Positions 16,511 through 27,500 of a stretch of DNA of 64,000 bases are shown in pieces. The stretch's first letter is position 1, and each line of letters opens with the position of its first letter. Source of the DNA: Paenibacillus sp. PCH8 (lineage in GTDB: Bacteria; Bacillota; Bacilli; Paenibacillales; Paenibacillaceae). The position numbers were made by a program, and so were the translations under genes. The stretch covers positions 62,001 through 126,000 of the forward strand of contig NZ_PKQK01000007.1 of assembly GCF_002968835.1 (NCBI RefSeq), in the 5' to 3' direction. The notes under the pieces were generated by a model, which was given only the letters and a program-made list of their open reading frames with translations, ran no database searches and had not been told where the DNA came from.

Positions 16511-16712
16511 GTTCAAAAAGTCTGATTTTCAGTTCCGAGAAGATGGAATGAAGCTAGAAATGAAGTAGCGGAGCGTAGGAAAACTACGTGAGCAACTAAA
16601 ATGTCTGAAAGGAAACAACCTTCGTAAGCTTCTGCTTATTCGGCTAAATTCCATATTCGATGCTGATGATGCCGTCAGGCATGATTCGTAATCAAAATTG
16701 GACTTTTTGAAC
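16511..16712. mobile_element. MITE-like repeat, 202 bp, with terminal inverted repeats
   Basis: The ends are exact inverted repeats: GTTCAAAAAGTC at 16511-16522 and GACTTTTTGAAC at 16701-16712. Partial complementarity continues inward (TGATTTT / AAAATTG). There is no open frame with a ribosome site. A solo left end occurs at 1174-1201. This pattern fits a non-autonomous element moved by a transposase elsewhere. I have seen similar sequence in Paenibacillus intergenic regions, but the copy number needs a genome search. Confidence 0.6.
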
Positions 16713-16717
16713 AACCT

Positions 16718-16999
16718 CTAGTAGTCCGTAAAATATTTTATGGAGTCCCCGGAAGGCTGACTTTTGCGAATCGGCTGTTGAACCTGTTCCCATGCCTGCA
16801 AAATCTGTATACCTTCGAGAGTAGATTGGTTATCCCAAGAAATGTGTCCAGTGCGTTCAAGCTCCAATAATGACTCATAAATGAATGCTTTGCTTCGGCC
16901 CGTCTTGTTCTCCAGTTCATCCATACGCGGCAGCCGGCGCCGTTGTCCTGCATAGTTCACCATTATTCGCAAAATCTTGCGTTCAAAGTCGTTCAGCAT
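16718..16999 (-). CDS. Winged-helix-like small protein, second gene of an SOS-type pair
   Basis: A 93-residue protein whose first 60 residues look like a winged helix: FERKILRIMVNYAGQRRRLP, DELENKTGRSKAFIYESLLELERTGHI. This is the helix-turn-helix plus wing layout of small DNA-binding proteins. The C-terminal 30 residues are polar without a motif. It overlaps the preceding gene by 17 bases. The target is unknown. A MITE-like element ends 5 bases past its stop codon. Confidence 0.55.
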   Translation of the reverse strand: MLNDFERKILRIMVNYAGQRRRLPRMDELENKTGRSKAFIYESLLELERTGHISWDNQSTLEGIQILQAWEQVQQPIRKSQPSGDSIKYFTDY

Positions 17000-17204
17000 A
17001 CTTTACCTCCCCATTCAGATCCGTAACAGGACGCCATGCCAGAATACCTTGCTCCAGAAATGTTCTGGGTGAGCCTTCTTTTCCTGCTGATGCCCTAATC
17101 ATCCCGCCACGTACACTGTTAATTCGAATCTGCCGCTGCGTAATCTGCCCTGCACGATCCATGTAGACAAGCTCCACCATCTGGCCAATATATTTCCCTA
17201 GCAT
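16983..17204 (-). CDS. WYL-like small beta-barrel protein, first gene of an SOS-type pair
   Basis: A 73-residue protein: VELVYMDRAGQITQRQIRIN, GGMIRASAGKEGSPRTFL, GILAWRPV. The order of a short strand, an R-I pair, an RTF and an IL..PV end resembles the WYL domain core (or the YolD-like family linked to UmuD function). GGAGGG abuts the first ATG at 17210 but is six bases before the ATG at 17204. The promoter carries a LexA box. I infer a two-protein regulator or SOS accessory and cannot name it. Confidence 0.55.
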   Translation of the reverse strand: MLGKYIGQMVELVYMDRAGQITQRQIRINSVRGGMIRASAGKEGSPRTFLEQGILAWRPVTDLNGEVKYAERL

Positions 17205-17220
17205 AATCATCCCTCCGATA

Positions 17221-17234
17221 AGAACGTTTGTTTG
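17221..17234. promoter_or_regulatory. Second, weaker LexA-like site
   Basis: AGAACGTTTGTTTG matches the CGAACN4GTTCG pattern in 11 of 14 positions if the variable four are not counted as mismatch. It lies downstream of the -10, near the expected transcription start of the 17204 gene. Confidence 0.35.
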
Positions 17235-17242
17235 TATTTCTT

Positions 17243-17272
17243 ATTATATGCGAACATAAGTTCTTTATTCAA
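17243..17272 (-). promoter_or_regulatory. Promoter of the WYL-like/wHTH pair
   Basis: A perfect TATAAT on the minus strand (17243-17248) is preceded by TTGAAT (17267-17272) at 18 bases. The LexA-type box fills the spacer. Confidence 0.6.
17251..17264. promoter_or_regulatory. LexA (DinR) box
   Basis: CGAACATAAGTTCT contains a perfect GAACN4GTTC core, the Bacillus-type LexA/DinR consensus. It lies between the -35 and -10 of the promoter, where bound LexA would block polymerase. Confidence 0.6.
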
Positions 17273-17295
17273 TAGTAAAAAAAGGATTTTGTAAA

Positions 17296-17340
17296 ATAAA
17301 AAAACCAGACTTTCACCTTAAAAATTAAGGCGGTCTGGTT
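17296..17340 (-). terminator. Terminator of the DUF3889 gene
   Basis: The stem AACCAGAC/GTCTGGTT encloses CCTTAA/TTAAGG and is followed by TTTTTTATTTT on the minus strand. Confidence 0.85.
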
Positions 17341-17399
17341 CCTCTAATGGAGTGGCTATGATAAAAATCTGGCTAGCAGTCAGCAAGTCCTGTACCTGA

Positions 17400-17726
17400 T
17401 CAATGTCGATCCGATTCCGAAAATTGTACTTTTCTCAATTGCTGTGTGGAAGGATTAAAATCAACATTTACATAGACTGCAAATTGCTTGCCGTCTTTTG
17501 CACGGACCCATAGCTTGAACTGTTCCCGTGATTGATCTGCTGTAAGAGATGTGCGACCGATGTGCTTGTAGTCCAAAATGTCCACATTGTACTTGGTCTG
17601 TGTTTCTTTGACCGCAATAATTCCCCACTTCGCATAATCAGGGATGGCTCCACCAGTAGCCGAGGCAGGTGTGAATCCCGCTAAACTAAGCATAACCGTA
17701 AGTATTATAACCATGAGCATTCTCAT
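17400..17726 (-). CDS. Secreted DUF3889 protein
   Basis: A signal peptide (MLMVIILTVMLSLAGFTPASA) precedes the DUF3889 domain. The signature reads DYAKWGIIAVKETQTKYN, DYKHIGRTSL and EQFKLWVRAKDGKQFAVYV. The mature protein is about 85 residues, extracellular, with unknown role. The ATG at 17726 has AAGGAG eight bases upstream; the open frame starts seven codons earlier without a site. It lies 56 bases after another small exported protein and ends in a terminator. Confidence 0.78.
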   Translation of the reverse strand: MRMLMVIILTVMLSLAGFTPASATGGAIPDYAKWGIIAVKETQTKYNVDILDYKHIGRTSLTADQSREQFKLWVRAKDGKQFAVYVNVDFNPSTQQLRKVQFSESDRH

Positions 17727-17782
17727 CTGTTTCACTCCTTGGGGCAATAGGTTTCTGATATATTGCCCGTCCGGGTTTTATT

Positions 17783-18091
17783 TTACACAAATATTCGAAA
17801 TATCCAGGCTAGTGGCCGCAAGGAAAAGGGAACCACATGCACAAGTCGGTCAAACAAATCAGGAGGATCCGTACGGAAACTCATTCCCCAGTCCCCGGAG
17901 AAAAAGTGTTGTTGTGTCTGTGACTCCTCAGGCGGATCCAGATTGTAAGTTTCTTCAAGCCTTTGCCTAGTTTGTTCATCCACCTGAACCTCGTTCGTAA
18001 CGACATGTGCTGTGACAGGCCCGCTGCTTATGTACATCAGAATCATTAGAAACATCAAAATCCACACCATTTTCATAAAACTTTTGTTCAT
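17783..18091 (-). CDS. Small exported or membrane-anchored protein, 102 residues
   Basis: An N-terminal membrane segment (MVWILMFLMILMYISSGPVTA) may be a signal peptide. The rest is polar with aromatic and proline residues (FFSGDWGMSFRTDPPDLFDR) and ends in FSLRPLAWIFRIFV, possibly an amphipathic or membrane-touching tail. GAAGGAG stands six bases before the ATG at 18091. It is probably co-transcribed with the DUF3889 gene. No known family. Confidence 0.55.
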   Translation of the reverse strand: MNKSFMKMVWILMFLMILMYISSGPVTAHVVTNEVQVDEQTRQRLEETYNLDPPEESQTQQHFFSGDWGMSFRTDPPDLFDRLVHVVPFSLRPLAWIFRIFV

Positions 18092-18292
18092 CCTTCTCTC
18101 CTTCACCGATATAGGTGTCTATTGTTAGTGGAAGACTCGTTTGAATGTTCGATTATACATAAAATTCACCACATTGGAAATAACAAAAGGGAGATGATAT
18201 GAGGAAAGATGAGGTATCTGCTCTGCAATGTTTTAACTTCACGATTAATGCCTTAACGATCTGAAACACCACTTTGAGGAGGTTACACCCGA

Positions 18293-19195
18293 ATGTTCAA
18301 ACGCTTGGATGAAATCCTGATTGAGATTCCCAATGTCGAGAAGCCCGATCCGAATGCAGCAGCAGCCATACAAGAATTGCTCGGTGGCAAATTCGGAGAA
18401 ATGTCGACGTTAAACAACTACCTCTATCAATCGTTTAATTTTCGCTCCAAAGAAAAGTTGAAGCCCTTCTATGACCTCGTCATGAGTATCACGGCCGAAG
18501 AATTGGGTCATGTTGAGCTGGTTGCACATGGCATCAACAAATGCCTCAGAGGATCAACCGAATACAAAGAACCTGACGATACACCGCTGGGTTCCGTGAA
18601 GGATGCTCGTCTGTCCTATCATTTTCTGGCAGGTGCGCAGGGAGCGATGCCTTTCGACTCCACGGGTAATCCGTGGACTGGAACCCACGTCTTCAACAGC
18701 GGTAATCTGGTCGAGGATCTGCTGCACAACTTTTTCCTCGAATGCGGAGCGCGCACCCATAAAATGAAAGTATACGAAATGACCGATCACCCCGCAGCCC
18801 GGGAAGTTGTCGGTTACCTGCTGGTACGTGGCGGTGTGCATGTGGTTGCATATGCCAAAGCACTTGAGATTGCAACTGGCGTAAATGTAACCAAGCTGGT
18901 TCCTATTCCTTCACTGAACAACAAAGCCTTCAACGAGGCTCGTAAATATGAAGAAAAAGGTGTTCACACCAAGTTGTATACCTATAGCGATAAAGATTTC
19001 AACACCATCGGCCAGATCTGGAAAGGGACTCACCCCGAAGATGGACAACCTCTTGAAGTTATTCAAGGCATACCTGAAGGATTCCCGATTCCAGAAGCTC
19101 CGGCGGTGGAAGAAGAATTCGCCCCAGGCATTTCACAAGAAGATTTTAAGGAAATTGCTCGCCGTCTGAAGATGGCAGGGAATATTGCGGATTAA
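18293..19195 (+). CDS. Manganese catalase
   Basis: Decomposes hydrogen peroxide with a dinuclear Mn centre (cytosol or spore coat). The 300 residues are close in size to Bacillus YdbD-type enzymes. All five expected metal ligands are present: E36 in KFGEMSTL, E70 and H73 in AEELGHVE, E150 in NFFLECGAR and H183 in RGGVHVVAY. The C-terminal 40 residues are an acidic Pro/Glu-rich extension. The start is ATG 18293 after GAGGTTACACCCG (SD GAGG). It is a single gene with a terminator. Confidence 0.93.
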   Translation: MFKRLDEILIEIPNVEKPDPNAAAAIQELLGGKFGEMSTLNNYLYQSFNFRSKEKLKPFYDLVMSITAEELGHVELVAHGINKCLRGSTEYKEPDDTPLGSVKDARLSYHFLAGAQGAMPFDSTGNPWTGTHVFNSGNLVEDLLHNFFLECGARTHKMKVYEMTDHPAAREVVGYLLVRGGVHVVAYAKALEIATGVNVTKLVPIPSLNNKAFNEARKYEEKGVHTKLYTYSDKDFNTIGQIWKGTHPEDGQPLEVIQGIPEGFPIPEAPAVEEEFAPGISQEDFKEIARRLKMAGNIAD

Positions 19196-19211
19196 GGAAA
19201 ATAGATACAAG

Positions 19212-19252
19212 CCCTCGAAATTTGCTACTTAGATGGCAGAATCGAGGGTTTT
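19212..19252 (+). terminator. Terminator of the manganese catalase gene
   Basis: The stem CCCTCGA/TCGAGGG, long loop, is followed by TTTTGTTT. Confidence 0.6.
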
Positions 19253-19387
19253 GTTTCGGTGTGCAATACGTATTTTGTATGATTACAAACTTTTCGATGA
19301 AGTAATGGTGTATAAGTAAATCTAATCCTTGCCCACATCAGTTTCTGGCGCAAAAAATGTCAAAGAGCTACATACTTACTAATGAGA

Positions 19388-20923
19388 CTAAGGCTTTACT
19401 ATAGTGGTTTTCTTCAAATTACCATTTTTATCATATTCATAACTAATCTTCTTGCCAGATTCAAAAAGGATGCTCATAAGTTGTTCTGAAGAATTATAAA
19501 TGTAGGAATACTTTTCAATTCCTCTCTTCTTCACGATATTGCTTGCTACCGATTCATTTCCTAATATGCCTTTTGTGGTGACAAAGAAGTTATGTTCTTT
19601 TGTAAGATCGAGATTGCTAATAGTGATGGTTTTATCTTTGGTGGTACCAATAATCTGATTGTTTCGATAAACATTAAATCTATCCCAATCATTGTAACGT
19701 CCCTTAGATTGATCCCAAGACAATTGAACAGACGTTGCACTTATAAATTTAAGTTTTAGATTTTCGGGCTTCTCAATTGGCAAAAATTCACCCGGCTGGT
19801 CATCAATAAATATACGTTTTGGGCTAGTTATTGAATTAGACTGATAAAAATCTTTACCCCAAAGATATATGTCAGAGGAATAACTAACAGCACCACTCGC
19901 ATTGTTCCCAGCAGTAATACTATATATATCAGTTAAGCCTAGCACTATTCCAGGAGCTAAATGTGTTATTTTTGTATCATCACCAAGTTGTCCATACGAA
20001 TTATTTCCCCAAGCTAGCACAGTACCATCCTCTTTCAAGCCAAGAGCATGATTGCTTCCTAAAGCAAGTTGCTTAATCGGTCCTATATCCATATCCAGTG
20101 CAGGTTCACCCTTAGTTAGTGAAGTAATTTGGGAAGGATATCCCACACCCCACCACCATACAAAGTTATTTTCGTCAATAGCTGCACCATATATATTTTG
20201 ATTTAGGCTACTATTACTCTGGTAAATATGTTTAATTTTTGTTAGAGAAAAAAGTTGGTGTTGGAATCAATGAATTTTCTCCACTTTTACCTAACTGATA
20301 ACTCTGATTCCCCCGTCCCCATACTGAGCCGTCCTTTTTAAGCGCGTATACTGAGTTTGATGATGAACCACCTGCTATTTCAATAATATCTTCCAGATAA
20401 GGAACTAACGTCGGTTCAGAACGTTTATCGCTGTCACCAAGTCCTAATTGTCCTTGGGTATTACTTCCCCACGTCCAAACTCCCCCTTCGCTAGTTAGAG
20501 CTACATTATAGTAAGATCCTGTAACAAAAGTTTTAACATTCTTCAGTGAGTTAGACAACACTGAAATAGAAGATCCTCCTCTTATAGCGGGTAGCCACTT
20601 TAATATAGCTTCTTCTTGATTAAAACCGTAGCTATTTAACGAATTTGTAGAAATACCTATAACATTTTGTAATGAGGGTATTGCCTTCAAATCGTCCTTC
20701 CAGCTTGTCGTCTTCCTTCCAAGTGCCATTCCTATTCCTTGGGCACCCGCTGACCACACTGATCCATTTCTTCTAATATTAGATAATGAACATCAGCCAT
20801 AGATATTTGATTAATCACTTCTTTTTTCTCATTTTCTTCCTTCGCTTCGACTCTTTCAGTGATACTCATACATAGAATTAAACTCAAAATAATTAATAAA
20901 ATTGCTAATCTTCTTTTTTTCAT
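19388..20923 (-). pseudogene. Secreted RCC1-repeat protein with C-terminal FN3 and YD cassette, two frameshifts
   Basis: Two one-base changes split it: a missing A in the T3 run (plus strand) at 20767-20769 and an extra base in the A6 run (plus strand) at 20248-20253. Corrected, it is 511 residues. A signal peptide (LAILLIILSLILCMSITERVEA) leads into an RCC1-type seven-bladed propeller (GSVWSAGAQGIG, GGVWTWGSNTQGQLGLGD, GTVLAWGNNSYGQLGDD). A fibronectin type III domain follows (SATSVQLSWDQSK ... GNESVASNIVKK). It ends in one YD unit, YIYNSSEQLMSILFESGKK then YEYDKNGNLKKTTI. The same FN3 plus YD tail closes the dockerin protein at 28017-29237. It lies downstream of the toxin immunity gene. Confidence 0.75.
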
Positions 20924-21094
20924 TTTTGCTCACTCCATTCCTCTAACTTATTTGCAGAACCTTTGTAACTATCATATTGAGGAAATAACTAATTTTAAAA
21001 GAAAATATTTTTCAAGATTTTTCATGTGCGTACAGGTATGTTAGGGAATTATCATACAAAATGCTAGAGTAACTCCCCTGATTCAATTAAGAAT

Positions 21095-21133
21095 GGGGAA
21101 AGAAAGACCTTGAGAATTGTCGCCCCAAGGTCT
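21095..21133 (-). terminator. Terminator after the immunity gene
   Basis: The stem AGACCTTG/CAAGGTCT is followed by TTCTTTCCC on the minus strand. Confidence 0.65.
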
Positions 21134-21139
21134 AACACA

Positions 21140-21487
21140 TCAGTATCCGTATGCTTTTTGTGTTGTCTCGCAAATTTTTCTTGTTAAATCACCCATATAT
21201 GACTTGGCTGTTTCAATAATCTCTCTCTCAGTTATTAAGGATTCTAGAACAGAGACAACCAATACTTCCTGAACCTTTTCTTCTGATAAAGCCATGTCTT
21301 CCAAAAAGTCATATAGATTACTAATATCTTTTTGCTCATTAGTATACTTTATTAAGAACGGAGTGACCACCATACCAAAGATGACATGTGGTAAATCCTC
21401 TTCGAGCCATTCGATTTCCTCTTCATAGTATGGTCTGATTTGTGGAACTGCTGTCAATAATCGTTCAATTAAGTTCTCGTATTTCAA
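21140..21487 (-). CDS. Candidate immunity protein for the RHS toxin (DUF7674-like), 115 residues
   Basis: It starts 16 bases past the toxin gene stop, the usual place for a cognate immunity gene. The protein is acidic, helical and cytosolic: YENLIERLLTAVPQIRPYYE, LPHVIFGMVVTPFLIKY, LYDFLEDMALSEEKVQEVLV. This pattern fits the immunity-type family I know as DUF7674. It would bind and block the C-terminal toxin domain of the protein upstream. The function is inferred from place and pattern. Confidence 0.65.
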   Translation of the reverse strand: MKYENLIERLLTAVPQIRPYYEEEIEWLEEDLPHVIFGMVVTPFLIKYTNEQKDISNLYDFLEDMALSEEKVQEVLVVSVLESLITEREIIETAKSYMGDLTRKICETTQKAYGY

Positions 21488-21503
21488 CCTTCTTCACCTC
21501 TTA

Positions 21504-24500
21504 TTATTTTCCTGCTAATGCTTTTTGTAAATCGTCATAAATTGCTTGTGCTGCACCCTTATCTTGTGTATTCAAATTCCCGCTTTTTATCAATTTATTC
21601 AAAGCGTTACTATAATCTTTTCCTTTTTGGCTGTGGAATTTACCTCCAACAGGCAGACCTGTTTTTAATTCATAGCGAATAGAATCCATAGTTGTACCAT
21701 TACCAATGACATTCGGCATGTTTTGACCTTTATAAAGATCCTTCACAACATTCTGTAACTTAGTATTGGAGACACTGGGCTTCACATTCAGGTCAAAGCA
21801 ATTCGTGTTATGCACCCAAATTCCCAAATCTGTTACATAATACGTATGGTAATCCGCAACTGTAAAGTTATAAACCGTAACTGGCTTATCAAGTTTAACA
21901 AGATCAATCTTATCAATCCTCAGGTTGCTTCCATCCGCCTTTTGGAGCTCGTTACCCACTTGAAGTTCATCTGCAAACAACCAGCCCCTACCTTCAACCC
22001 AGAACGGATGATTGTCTGTTGTCTCAATAATCTGCTTTCCAACATGCAATTTAATGATATCATCACGTTGGTTGCGGAATAAAGCAGTGACGTCTTTGTA
22101 AGTTGTTTTTCCAATAGAGTCATTCTCATCTTTGGAAAGAACCTTATCTCCGACTTCAATGTCTTCAATTTTTTTCTCCCCTACATCTGTTTGGACCTTG
22201 GTACCCGCTGTAAAACAGTTACAACCCTTGGCTACTACTTTAGCCGTAGATGAGTTTGCTGTTTTGGTAACAACTTTACCTTCTTTATTTGCCCACTTAA
22301 CAATAAGCTTTCCGCCTTTAAAGACTTTTCCTACGGGCAGGAATCCTGCGACAGCCATGCCTCGATCAAATAAAGACGACTTCGGATCTATAAACGTCTT
22401 AAGGTCATCTAAAATAAGGAAGTTGGCCGTAGCAACGCCAGCTTTCTTAACAACTTTCCAACTGTCACCTACCCATTTCCAAACATTACCACTTGGATCT
22501 ACATAGATGAGCGCATTATTACCCGCATAGACATATCCATTTTGGGTCATAGGATTCTGGAGATCACCTTCAAAGGTATCTTCCGTAATAAACCTTCCTA
22601 ACGAAGGATCATACCATCTCGCTCGCAAATATTGCAATTCCGTTGTATCATCCCACAGCTCGCCCGAATAACGGAATGGGTTGTGTACTTTCTCTTCTTT
22701 GGAAACAATATTCCCCCAGAGATCATACTGATACTTGTTCAACAACTCACCATTTGCATTTCTTAATTCTGTAATATCCCCATGGCCATTCGTTTGTACA
22801 TATGCTTTGTTGCCATCAGGATACTCGATGGCTTCCAGCTTGGTTCCCCGGATATAATTTGCCTTCAGTTCAGGCGTCCCGTTCCGAACTTCAGCTTCCG
22901 CTATGATCTGCGCATCATCATCATAGTAATAGCGTGTACCTGCACCATTCTCCGTTCGTTCTACAAGTAAGTTATCACCATTATACTGATAACCTACCTT
23001 CTTCGCGTCTTTGGTGACCTGGGTTAGACGGTTGCGGGTATCATATTGATACTCGCTTTCACTGACATTAAGGTCTTTGTCAGACTGCATTGTCAGTCGA
23101 TTTCCTTGTTTATCATAAGTGTATTGCTCATTATTCGGACTGGAAGACAGAATGCGATCCAGCTTGTCATACGTAAATGTATCCTGAGAACCTTCCTGAA
23201 CACGATTAATCATATTTTTATTGTTGTCATAACTATAATTGTAGGTACTCAGTGCAGATTGATCTCGGATCTGATCCATATAGACTAGATCCAAACCATT
23301 GTAGATTTTCCGATCGTTCACACCATTTTGAGATTGAGATTCTTTAAAGAGTCCATTCAAGTAGTAACTATACTGTGCATCAGGAGTATCTTTGGTTGTT
23401 CCCACCGATAACATACGTTGCATGGAATCATATGCAAAATACACTGTGTTACCAAAAGGACCTTTCATTTCAGTACGGTTACCATTCAAATCATAACTGA
23501 ATTCTGTAGAAAGACCATCCGGATAGGTCATCCGTGCTAACTGTTCCGTCGATGGATCATATTGATACGTGGTAGTCCCCGTACGATCCGTCATGCTGGT
23601 TCGTTTACCCATAGCATCCACCGTAAAGTTGATCGTCTCATCTGGACTTGTTTTACGAATCAAGATACCACGCACATCATAATCATACGTCAATGCATTG
23701 CCATTGCGATCAACGTGTTTCGTCAGGTTACCATTAGGACTGTAATAGCTTCTGGTCACATTTCCCGACTTGTCCAATGTCTGGATTCTGCGTCCCATCT
23801 GATCATAACGATTTTCTTTGATATTTCCATTAGCATCAATAGTTTTGGTCAGATTTCCCATCATATCATACACATATTTGGTCTGTTCACCATTAGCATT
23901 GATAACCATACGAAGTTGTCCCATCACATCATACGTAAATGAAGTAACATTACCATTACCATCGATTTGTTCCATTGTATTGCCACTGATGGTATCGTAT
24001 TTATTTTTCTCCAGCGTTCGTAATCCCGTATCCTGCTGTGTCTTCTCTTCCGTTTTCAGCACTTTCCCCCACTTATCGTAGGTTTCAATCTGCATGTACC
24101 CTTCAGCATCTGTACTTGTCGCCGTTCGAGCCACATCATTATACTTCATCGTAGTGGAGGAACCGTCCGGACCTGTGGCCGAAATGACCCGGCTCCAGTT
24201 GTCATAGAAGTTACTAGTACGATTACCTAATGCATCTTCTGACCAAAAAGCTCGACCATATGGATCATATCCCGTTCGTTTGGATACGAGATAAGTACCG
24301 TTTGAGAAATATCCTTTCTCGATTTCCTGCCCCAACGAGTTCCACTTTGTCACCTGTTGTTGACCGCTCTCATCCGTAACCGTGATCGTATTTGTCATGT
24401 CATCATAACTGGCATTTAGAACCTTACCATCTGGTTGTACCACTTTAACCGTACGACCTAATGCATCCAGTTGGTATTTCGTTGTATGATTTTCTCCATC

Positions 24501-27500
24501 GGTAGAGGATAGCATATCACCAGTGACCGGATCATACTCTACGAAAGTACTGACTATCGTTTGTTTGCCGTCAACATCACTCACAACCATACTTTGCTGG
24601 GTTGGGAAAGCATTCTGATAACGACTATCATATTCCAACGTAGCGGATCTTTCCTGAGAGTCATCCGAAATACGCTGGGTCAGTAAATTTCCGTATGCAT
24701 CATACGTATAGTCTGCTTGTTGAAGCAATTCACCACTTGTACTATCTTTTCGATTAATGATTTGCGTAATATTGCCTTCATTATTTCGCTTGATGAGTGT
24801 GTACTTCTTGTTTGTTGAATCTACCATGTCTGTCATACTAGCCAACCAATGTCTTGTGTCATCGTATGTGCTTGTAACAGTACGTCCTGTTTCATCTGTC
24901 ATCGATGTAATATTTCCGTAATCATCCAGTTGAACTGTTGTAGTTAATACATCCTTGGCCTGATTATCGGTCTCAGAGGTGATGGTAGGCGTAGGTGCAG
25001 CGTAACCACGTCCCTTGACCGTTTTTCCATAGGTGTACGATATCGTTTGTGTTTTTCCTTCCGCACTAACGATTGCTCGATCCAGATAAAACTGTGTTGG
25101 TGTATCGACATTGATGTAATCTTTGCGATAGTTGTATTGCGTATTGGTTAATCCGTTATTAATCGCTGTTGTAAATGTTACATCCTGTCCATAAGTCTCC
25201 CCCAGATCTGAGGTGTAACTCAATGTCTGACGATTAAAATCCTCTGTCGAGCCATTTTCATAGGTTAACTGGTCTCTACGAGACAATACACGATAAGCTT
25301 CGTTAAAAGAATCCTCACCAATATATCGTTTAACGGGGCCATTTTCATACTCGTAGAACGTTTTGGCACCTGTATTATGCTGCACGGATGTGAGCAACGC
25401 ATATGGATTCAATACCGCGCGTTCCGGGCTAAACCCAAGCAAGTTAAACTTGGCATCGGCCAGCTTGTAAGAGTAAGTGGTTTTTCTACCCAACGGGTCG
25501 ATGACGGAATCGAGCAATTCTATACCGTTTTTCGTTTGTTTGTTGTAGGTAACCGTGCGGCTCCCCTGAACGATCGTTACGGCTGAGGCCGTATAACTGA
25601 TGCGAATCGTATTGCCTATAGCATCCTTTACTTGAGTCAACAACTTGCTGTTATATATTGTGTTGTTCTCATAATAGAATTGAACATCATTTTTCTGCCC
25701 ATCTGAAATCTGAAGCAGACGTCCATCCGTAGAGAAATATTGCTTTGTTAATCCATCTGCAGATATCATGACCAGTGCAGAAGTTTCACCATTTACAGTA
25801 GCAGACGTATCTGCATTCACCGTAATACCTTCCCAATCGTACCCCTTTAGTGTATTGCCGACGATCTCGTATCGACCACCATCAGCAAAAACTACTTCTT
25901 TCTTATTGTTCTTCGTCTCGATGGATGGCAGTTTCCAAGACCATCCTTTACCGAGTGGATAGGTTTTATCAAGGGGATTTGGAATGGTTTTATTATAATA
26001 GGTCACATCCGTACCATTGCCCACCTGATAAGCACGAATTTCTGCATTAGGCTTTGAAGCCATGTAGTAGTTATAGCCATCATCGACTCCATTTTGGAAC
26101 GCGGCATTGGGATAGTTATTAATTTCGTTTTTGAGATCGCTCGCTTCGGACCAATAGTCTGTGCCATCCGTCGCCTGAGTTGTTGATTCTGCCTCTCCCT
26201 CGGTAATCTCAGTTTCTACCCATGGAAGCTCATTGACGTTGTACGCTTTACGTTGCTTGCCTCCTCCCCCAAGAAGCACCCAGTTATCATATCGTCTGGA
26301 CGAGTAAGAACCTGGCTTGGTTACTGTGCCGACATAAGTTTGGGAGTAACTACGTGTGTCGGATGCCGGAATGGTTACAGATCCATCATATTTGGCTTCC
26401 CATGTCTTGGTACACACGTAGTTTGCCACCGATTTATTCGGTGATGGACAAGCCTTCGTATTCGTTACAGACGAACGAGTCAATGTAATCGTCTGACCCT
26501 GTACTGTAGCCGTTTTGGTTTGCGGGCAAGGGCTCTCAGATCCCGTTTGTACCCAAACCCCCTTGGCATCGTATTTACCAGGAATGGAATTCACACAGGA
26601 CTGAGTAGGTGCTGTAATGGTACGTGCTGGTTTATATTCGCCTGAAACTACAGTTGGTCCGCCCTGCTTGTTCAATGTGCCACTGAAACCCCCACTGTTG
26701 TAATCCACACTTGACGGAAGGCTATTCGTGCTCGCAGCATACTTTATTGTTTGCTCTGTGCGTGATTCAGGAGCTGTGAAGTAGACTATACGCTGACTTG
26801 CGACTTGCTTGGCCTCTGCTTCTGTCGTATACGTGCCCTTCGGCACGATCTTGGTTTCCTGAATCGAGGTTTCGGTATCTACTGTACCATCCCCGTTATT
26901 GTCTAATTGGTACCACATGCTTTCACGATATTTCACGTGGTATTTAGGGATTTTCTTTTTTCTAACCGCACTATACGTGACAAAATATTTGTAAATTGGA
27001 TAATCGTATGTGCTATAGCCCACATCCATATCGTAAAACTGTGCGGATGCCGAGTTATACTGTCTTTCCAAGGAAAACCCCATGCCATTGCGGCCCGGAA
27101 GCGTAGCATCCACATGCTCCAGCATCAACCCACCGCTCATGTTGGAAATAGCTTCACCGTTTTCTCCCACCGTGTAGGGTGCTTCATTAAACGAGTTTTT
27201 GTTAAACACCGGTGCTTTCTCGGTAATATGCTTCCCTGGATCTGGCACGCTGGTTGACGCAGCTAAGGGTTTAATGACGTCAGCAGCAGGTTTGCTGACT
27301 TGGTTCTGGCCATCCGATGCATCAGTATCTTCTCCCTGATCTGTAGCTCCTATTTCAGGTGCAGTAGTTGATTCGGGAAGCTCTCCATTATCCTTGCCTG
27401 TCTCTTCGGCAGAAGGTTGCTCACTCTCAGGTGTATCAATCGCTGGATCTGTTGCAGGTAGTTCAACTTCTTCGCCTTCCACGGTTTCTTTCTCTTCTGT

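Noticed and set aside
16529..16714. 61-residue minus-strand frame inside the MITE-like repeat
   Set aside because: No ribosome site; serine/arginine-rich translation of non-coding repeat.
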